Source: Phycisphaerae bacterium (GTDB lineage Bacteria > Planctomycetota > Phycisphaerae > UBA1845). From it: a stretch of 11,944 bases of DNA. Positions 8,450-11,944 of the stretch are shown in pieces. The position numbers were made by a program, and so were the translations under genes. The stretch is taken from NCBI GenBank assembly GCA_029260155.1, contig JAJDDU010000454.1:1-11944 (forward strand). Direction: 5' to 3'. Under the pieces are notes generated by a model. That model saw nothing but the letters and a program-made list of their open reading frames with translations. It had not been told where the DNA came from and made no database searches. The stretch's first letter is position 1. Each line of letters starts with the position of its first letter.

Positions 8450-8743
8450 TCACGGGCAATCGATTTGAGACCCGATGTTGGCTTCCATCAGCAACTTGTC
8501 CGCGTCGTCCACAGTCCCGTCGCAGTTGCCGTCAGCCCGAACCGAACACAGCGAGGCTGTCTGATTGTACGCCTCACAGAAGAGGTCGATATCCTTGGAA
8601 CCAAAGCCGCCGTCGCCATCTCGTCCGCATCGGGCGCGTTCCCATGCCAGAATATGACGCGATCACCTACCTCCAGCGTTGCACCGAGCGCGTAGGGCGG
8701 GTTTGACCCGCCGCCATTCAGCAAGAAGCGCGTGAAACGCGCC
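8450..8743 (-). pseudogene. Detached dockerin-bearing C-terminus of the secreted protein at 8744-9313
   Basis: This is coding-type sequence without a start. After the inserted repeat, one frame reads ALGATLEVGDRVIFWHGN and then APDADEM (about 8691 to 8617). Near 8610-8622 the signal moves to another frame that reads GDGGFGSKDIDLFCEAYN and ends in ADGNCDGTVDDADKLLMEAN, finishing with IGSQIDCP and TGA at 8450-8452. The last part is a dockerin-like pair of EF-hand loops. Without the repeat, the sequence joins in frame to the upstream protein; the second shift is best explained by loss of about four bases (1 mod 3) in a GAC/GGC-rich tract. It is therefore the tail of a gene with at least two lesions. 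Sequencing error could explain the small frameshift but not the 58-bp insertion. Confidence 0.75.
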
Positions 8744-8748
8744 CTACG
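8691..8748. repeat. 58-bp palindromic two-hairpin repeat, copy A (inserted in a gene)
   Basis: The ends are perfect inverted repeats CGTAGGGC and GCCCTACG. Inside lie two hairpins with triloops: GCGGGT-TTG-ACCCGC at the left and GCGCGT-GAA-ACGCGC at the right (plus strand), joined by a linker containing GCCATTCAGCAAGAAG. A second copy lies at 11258-11320. The element has no room for a gene, so if mobile it must be moved by an enzyme encoded elsewhere (MITE- or REP-like). It interrupts the secreted protein gene and supplies its premature TAG. Confidence 0.85.
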
Positions 8749-9313
8749 CCCATTTGTACCCGGTCGCATCGACATCGCCGTTGATGGTCACGCGCGTGTC
8801 TTCCGGAACCTCCCAATCGCCCTTGGCGACGTTGCCCGTGATATCCACCGTCGTGTCATCGTTTTCGATGCCATTCTTCAGCGTGACGTTGACGAAGCGC
8901 ACGTCCCCGACCACCGTCATGTCCGCGCGGCTCTGCAGTTCAAGCTCATACTCCCCCGTCCCTTCGTACTCCACCTTGCCGGCCACGGTCAGCGTAAGCC
9001 CGGCAAGAATGTCCAACCCCGTCGCACTCCCACCCGCCGTAAACGAGGCAATCGTCTGGTTGTTGGGATTACCCACCGGAACATTGTACGTAATCGTCCC
9101 CGCGATCTCGTGGAAGACGTCATGCTGCGCCAGCGGAACACCATCCGGATCCCAGTTCTCGGGAGTGTTCCAGGATCCCGTCGCCTGTTCGTTGTCCCAG
9201 CACTTGGTGTTCGGTCCCGGCGGATCACATTGCCCGTACCCCAGTTGGGGAACCACGAGCACAACGGCGGTCGCGATACAAGCGTGCACAAATGGTCGCT
9301 GTCTTGCCGACAT
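8744..9313 (-). CDS. Secreted 'WNTPENW' beta-helix-type protein, truncated by repeat insertion
   Basis: The surviving 5' portion encodes 189 residues. A signal peptide covers about 1-27 (cleavage near GYG/QC). The motif GSWNTPENWDPDGVP at 47-60 is typical of the N-terminal part of extracellular repeat or beta-helix proteins in Planctomycetota; the rest alternates short beta strands (ITYNVPVGN, LDILAGLTLTVAGKVEYEGT, DMTVVGDVRFVNVTLKNG, TTVDITGN), consistent with a beta-solenoid. It stops at a TAG inside the inserted repeat, directly after GYKWA; the natural protein would have continued into the dockerin-like tail at 8450-8690, for roughly 270 residues. The start is supported by AGGAG at 9322-9326, eight bases upstream. 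It lies 69 bases downstream of the NxxGxxxF gene on the same strand and may share its transcript. It may be expressed but would lack its anchoring or complex-forming tail. Function unknown. Confidence 0.8.
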   Translation of the reverse strand: MSARQRPFVHACIATAVVLVVPQLGYGQCDPPGPNTKCWDNEQATGSWNTPENWDPDGVPLAQHDVFHEIAGTITYNVPVGNPNNQTIASFTAGGSATGLDILAGLTLTVAGKVEYEGTGEYELELQSRADMTVVGDVRFVNVTLKNGIENDDTTVDITGNVAKGDWEVPEDTRVTINGDVDATGYKWA

Positions 9314-9348
9314 CTTTACATCTCCTGACGTTGAAATGAACCTGTGGG

Positions 9349-9371
9349 CGGGCCGATAACACGGCGGCCCG
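9349..9371 (-). terminator. Hairpin between the two secreted protein genes
   Basis: CGGGCCG at 9349-9355 pairs with CGGCCCG at 9365-9371, a seven-bp GC stem with a nine-base loop, just after the stop at 9383-9385. The run of eight A/T pairs (9374-9381) lies before the hairpin on the minus transcript, so it is not a standard terminator. It could be a factor-assisted end, an mRNA-stabilising stem, or nothing. Confidence 0.3.
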
Positions 9372-9382
9372 TCAAAAAAAAC

Positions 9383-11176
9383 TCATTCTTGGTAGTCGAA
9401 CAGAATCTGAAACAACCCGAAGTCCGCTTGGTCGACGTCCCCGTCCCAGTCGATGTCGAAGCCCTCGCAATTCGGCGGGACCTTTGTCGCGGCGGTTCCC
9501 GTTACGCAATCAAGAAACACCTCGTAGTCCAGAAGGTCGACAATGCCGTTGCCGTCAGAGTCTCCAAAGACAGGCAGCGCCAGAAGATAGTTCGCCCGAG
9601 ATCCGTCGCCGAAGGTCAACTGTGTCGCGAATAGGCCGGCGTCATTGAAGCTCTTTCGAAGCCCATCGCTCCCTCCTGTATCTGCCCAGAAAAGACTGAT
9701 CCCGTCGATAAGTTCGGACATCGCAAACACGTGCCCATTGAAGTGCTCTCCCGTCCGCAGAACCGGATACCAGACACCGGTGCGTCGATCGCGAACCGCG
9801 AAGACAATGTCATTGGTTCCGTCAATCCCGGTTCCGCGGACCCGCGAGTAACCGAGCAGGTCGCCGCCATCGTTCATGGCCTGGACACCGAAGAGTAGGT
9901 TGTCGAATACAGCATCCGGTCCGAGCGGGGCAAAGGCGTCGCTCTCACGAAGAACGACTCTTGGAGCCCCGTACGATCCGAACAACACTGCTGCATCGTT
10001 CTCCTCGGTTACGTCCCCGCGGAAACGCATGACGAAAGCAACGCGGGCTGCGGCGCTGATGATCGCATTCCCGCCCGGGCCGAAGGTCACTCGGGGTCCA
10101 ATCCCGGGTACCGGGTCGCCTTCGCGTGCGAGCAGGCGCTCACTGGGCGACGAGTACGCCCAGCGCGCAAAGTTATTCTCGCTCACTACACCCTCGCCGC
10201 GGAGCCCCATTCCGAACGCGACATCGCCCCGCGCATTCAACGCTGGAAGACCGCCGCTCCCACTGAAGAAGATATCCCCCTCGATTCCCCACGCAGGATC
10301 ACCTTCTCGAGCAACAAGGTGCAAGTCTCCAGGTAGGCCCGCCCAGTAGCCCGTGTCATTGTCGAAATCGACGGTGTCCCCAGTGACCACGCCGCGGAAG
10401 GCGGCTTGCATATTGGGGTTGAAGATCAACCCGTCGATCCAGGCGAATGTGACGCCGGGTTCCGTGCCGGGGGCGGGGTCGCCCGTTTGGACGATTAGAT
10501 GCCAGGCTGTGGCATCCACTGCCCAGTAGGCTACGTCGTTCGTGTTGTCGATCCCGGCGCCCGCGAGAAGGTATGCGGTCATGAATCGGCCGTCGTCTGT
10601 CAGTTCAGAGAAGAAGTGCCCATCGGCGCGGATCACGACACCCGCCGCCATGCCCGGCGCTTGGTCGCCGGCGCGGATGATGAGTTGCAAGTCGCCGGCG
10701 GGGCCGACGATGAGGGCTTTGTCGTTTACGTTTGGGATTACGCCGGGGCCGAGCAGGATTGCGCCGATCGACAGCGTGCCGTCCTCGCCCATTGAGTAGG
10801 TCACTTCCCAATCGTCGTAGATCACGCCCGGCGGCAAGCCAGGGACTTGATCCCCTTCGCGCGCCACAACGGCCAACCCGCCCGGCGGGCCGTAGTACAG
10901 CACCAGATTGTTCGACCCGTCCACCCCGTCCCCCGCGATGAACGCCTCGAACGACACCGCGCCCCCGGCATCGATCTGCGGCTTGCCCACCCAGATCACC
11001 GTGGCTCCGTCAATCCCCGGCGCCGGATCGCCCGTATGCAAGATCGGCGTCACAATCGTCCGATTGATGCCCTCACCCAGCGCACACTGTCCCGCAATAG
11101 CCACCACGCCGACGAGCAGGCACCAGACACTCGCAGACAGTCTCGGGGTCCGGGCGATGTGCGATAGAGACCTCAT
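9383..11176 (-). CDS. Secreted NxxGxxxF tandem-repeat protein with C-terminal dockerin-like module
   Basis: A 597-residue protein with a signal peptide at about 1-35. The body is about seven repeats of roughly 60 residues, marked by GDPAPG-type turns at 49-54, 108-113, 170-175, 232-237, 292-297, 353-358, a degenerate one near 412-419, and 476-481. Typical units include LVAREGDPAWG and NARGDVAFGMGLRG; NARGDVAF (314-321) and NDAGLFA (511-517) fit the NxxGxxxF pattern of the 'choice-of-anchor tandem repeat' family (DUF7453-like). Residues 538-597 form a dockerin-like pair of EF-hand loops (DSDGNGIVDLLDYEVF and DIDWDGDVDQADFGLF). It is likely a beta-propeller or beta-rich surface or extracellular protein; binding partner unknown, no catalytic motif seen. 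The start has ACGGAG eight bases upstream and a promoter just beyond. It precedes the truncated beta-helix gene. Confidence 0.88.
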   Translation of the reverse strand: MRSLSHIARTPRLSASVWCLLVGVVAIAGQCALGEGINRTIVTPILHTGDPAPGIDGATVIWVGKPQIDAGGAVSFEAFIAGDGVDGSNNLVLYYGPPGGLAVVAREGDQVPGLPPGVIYDDWEVTYSMGEDGTLSIGAILLGPGVIPNVNDKALIVGPAGDLQLIIRAGDQAPGMAAGVVIRADGHFFSELTDDGRFMTAYLLAGAGIDNTNDVAYWAVDATAWHLIVQTGDPAPGTEPGVTFAWIDGLIFNPNMQAAFRGVVTGDTVDFDNDTGYWAGLPGDLHLVAREGDPAWGIEGDIFFSGSGGLPALNARGDVAFGMGLRGEGVVSENNFARWAYSSPSERLLAREGDPVPGIGPRVTFGPGGNAIISAAARVAFVMRFRGDVTEENDAAVLFGSYGAPRVVLRESDAFAPLGPDAVFDNLLFGVQAMNDGGDLLGYSRVRGTGIDGTNDIVFAVRDRRTGVWYPVLRTGEHFNGHVFAMSELIDGISLFWADTGGSDGLRKSFNDAGLFATQLTFGDGSRANYLLALPVFGDSDGNGIVDLLDYEVFLDCVTGTAATKVPPNCEGFDIDWDGDVDQADFGLFQILFDYQE

Positions 11177-11210
11177 TGTTCAAACTCCGTGGCGGATTTG
11201 GGATGCCCGC

Positions 11211-11240
11211 ATTGTACCGAATTCCAGGTGTCGATCCCAA
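11211..11240 (-). promoter_or_regulatory. Sigma70-like promoter for the NxxGxxxF protein gene
   Basis: On the minus strand, TTGGGA (11240-11235, four of six -35 matches), an 18-base spacer and TACAAT (11216-11211, five of six -10 matches). The predicted transcript start near 11204 leaves a leader of about 28 bases with the ribosome binding site at 11185-11190. Confidence 0.5.
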
Positions 11241-11257
11241 GCAAATCCTCAATTGAG

Positions 11258-11320
11258 CGTAGGGCAGGTTTGACCCGCCGCCATTTCGCAAGAAGGCGGG
11301 TGAAACCCAATGGCCCTACG
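11258..11320. repeat. 63-bp palindromic two-hairpin repeat, copy B (intergenic)
   Basis: The same orientation and ends as copy A (CGTAGGGC to GCCCTACG), sharing GTTTGACCCGCCGCCATT and GCAAGAAG with it. The right hairpin reads GGGT-GAA-ACCC, where copy A has CGCGT-GAA-ACGCG: the stem bases changed on both sides. The left hairpin carries one mismatch (A for G at 11266). It is five bases longer than copy A, mainly by CAAT before the right end. Confidence 0.85.
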
Positions 11321-11329
11321 GTGAGGAAA

Positions 11330-11343
11330 GTGATCGCGATCAC
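11330..11343. promoter_or_regulatory. 14-base perfect palindrome, possible operator
   Basis: GTGATCGCGATCAC is exactly self-complementary and lies ten bases beyond repeat copy B, in the region upstream of both flanking genes. A dimeric regulator could bind it, but no regulator gene is in the window and its distance to the YHS start (about 280 bases) is large. Chance occurrence in GC-rich DNA is possible. Confidence 0.3.
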
Positions 11344-11623
11344 CGGCTGCGTTGTTGATTCTCGCACCTGCCGGGGATCCGTGTTTCCGGTCGCGAAAAC
11401 GGTCAACTCCGAAGGATCCGAGCTTGGGTTGGTACCATCGCGGTCCACCCGCCCTCAATCCCCGGTTCTGCGAGGCACGCCTCCTTCGTGTAACATGTTG
11501 TCGCGACGCGACGATTCGCAACCCGCGGATTGGAAGAATCCGCCGGTTTGTGACATCATATTGGGTGGAGTCGACTTCGACTTCGCGTGTAAAGAAAATC
11601 GACCTCGATAGGAGTGCAAGAAC

Positions 11624-11944
11624 ATGAAGTACGCAATGACCCTCACCGCCCTGACGCTAACGCTCACGTTCGCAGGCAGTGTATCGGCCGAGGACTCGGC
11701 TCTGCCGAATTGCCCGGTGATGGGCGAACCCATCGATTTCTCCGTCACCACAAACACAGCCGACGGGCCGCTCTACTTCTGTTGCAAGATGTGCATCAAG
11801 AAGGTCAAAGACAATCCGTCCAAGTACGCCAAAGCGGTAGCCGAACAACGCAAGGTTCTTGCTGCGCTGCCCAAGGTCCAGGTCACATGCCCGGTCACCG
11901 GCGAGCCCGTAGACGGAAAGTCGTTCGTCGAGATTAAGGGCAAG
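11624..11944 (+). CDS. Secreted tandem YHS-domain (metal-binding type) protein, C-terminus beyond window
   Basis: 107 residues are visible and the frame is open at the right edge. A signal peptide covers 1-22 (VSA/ED). The first YHS-type domain runs from about 29 to 70: NCPVMGEPID with C30, then LYFCCKMC (C53, C54, C57) and NPSKYAK. A second begins at 88 with TCPVTGEPVDGKSFVEIKGK and C89; its Cys cluster would lie beyond the edge. YHS domains are small Cys-containing folds found in copper and other heavy-metal handling proteins and fused to transporters; here the secreted tandem form suggests metal binding in the periplasm, which is an inference. The start has AGGAG at 11610-11614, nine bases upstream. 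The gene is divergent from the NxxGxxxF gene. Confidence 0.85.
   Translation, partial: MKYAMTLTALTLTLTFAGSVSAEDSALPNCPVMGEPIDFSVTTNTADGPLYFCCKMCIKKVKDNPSKYAKAVAEQRKVLAALPKVQVTCPVTGEPVDGKSFVEIKGK

Larger units (their letters stand above)
11177..11623. other. Divergent intergenic region
   Basis: About 447 bases between the NxxGxxxF gene (minus) and the YHS gene (plus). It contains the minus-strand promoter at 11211-11240, repeat copy B at 11258-11320, a 14-base perfect palindrome at 11330-11343, a 13-base palindrome GTCGCG-A-CGCGAC at 11500-11512, and AACATGTT at 11492-11499. A frame open on the plus strand across most of it (11189-11611) runs through the repeat and shows no recognisable protein, so I do not call it. 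I found no convincing promoter for the YHS gene. Confidence 0.6.

Noticed and set aside
7894..8706. A 270-codon frame on the plus strand
   Set aside because: It is antisense to the membrane protein and the dockerin remnant, and is rich in Arg, His and Pro with no domain.
9349..9381. A hairpin plus A/T run taken as an intrinsic terminator
   Set aside because: The T-run precedes the hairpin on the minus transcript. On the plus strand the run is A, not T. I list only the hairpin, at low confidence.
11189..11611. A 140-codon frame in the right intergenic region
   Set aside because: It reads through repeat copy B and the promoter of the opposite gene, has no ribosome binding site I can support, and resembles no protein I know.
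1..11944. tRNA, rRNA, CRISPR array, transposase or phage genes
   Set aside because: No cloverleaf, spaced direct repeats, DDE/DEDD transposase motifs or phage structural proteins were seen on either strand. The only mobile-type sequence is the short non-coding repeat.

Overview
The window looks like chromosomal DNA of a GC-rich planctomycete, perhaps Phycisphaerae-like. This is an inference from gene content: several secreted proteins carry EF-hand, dockerin-like modules of the type common in Planctomycetota, together with Ig-like domains, a NxxGxxxF tandem-repeat protein, a Met-zincin protease and a tandem YHS protein. No rRNA, tRNA or marker gene confirms the phylum.

Layout. (1) 1-2630, minus: a secreted zinc metalloprotease whose C-terminal end lies beyond the left edge. 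(2) 2631-2946: a divergent intergenic region with a good sigma70-like promoter towards the right. (3) 2947-5082, plus: a full-length MsbA-type ABC exporter with a PDZ-like domain inserted between its first two membrane helices. (4) 5176-7509, plus: a secreted M23 (LytM-type) peptidase with a dockerin-like module and three Ig-like domains. (5) 7528-8331, minus and convergent: an unrecognised membrane protein with about eight helices. (6) 8450-9313, minus: a secreted 'WNTPENW' repeat/beta-helix-type protein gene, broken by a 58-bp palindromic repeat and by a second frameshift; its dockerin end survives downstream. (7) 9383-11176, minus: a secreted NxxGxxxF tandem-repeat protein with a C-terminal dockerin-like module. 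(8) 11177-11623: an intergenic region holding a second copy (63 bp) of the same repeat and two further palindromes. (9) 11624 to the right edge, plus: a secreted tandem YHS-domain protein, cut by the edge.

Most of the proteins act outside the cytoplasm: cell-wall or protein hydrolysis, adhesion or surface display, metal binding, and export. I see no single operon that joins them into a pathway, and no defence system, prophage, CRISPR array or integrase. The most notable points are the PDZ-like insertion in the ABC exporter and the two-hairpin repeat. Excising one copy of the repeat exactly rejoins the interrupted reading frame, and its two copies show compensatory base changes in a stem.
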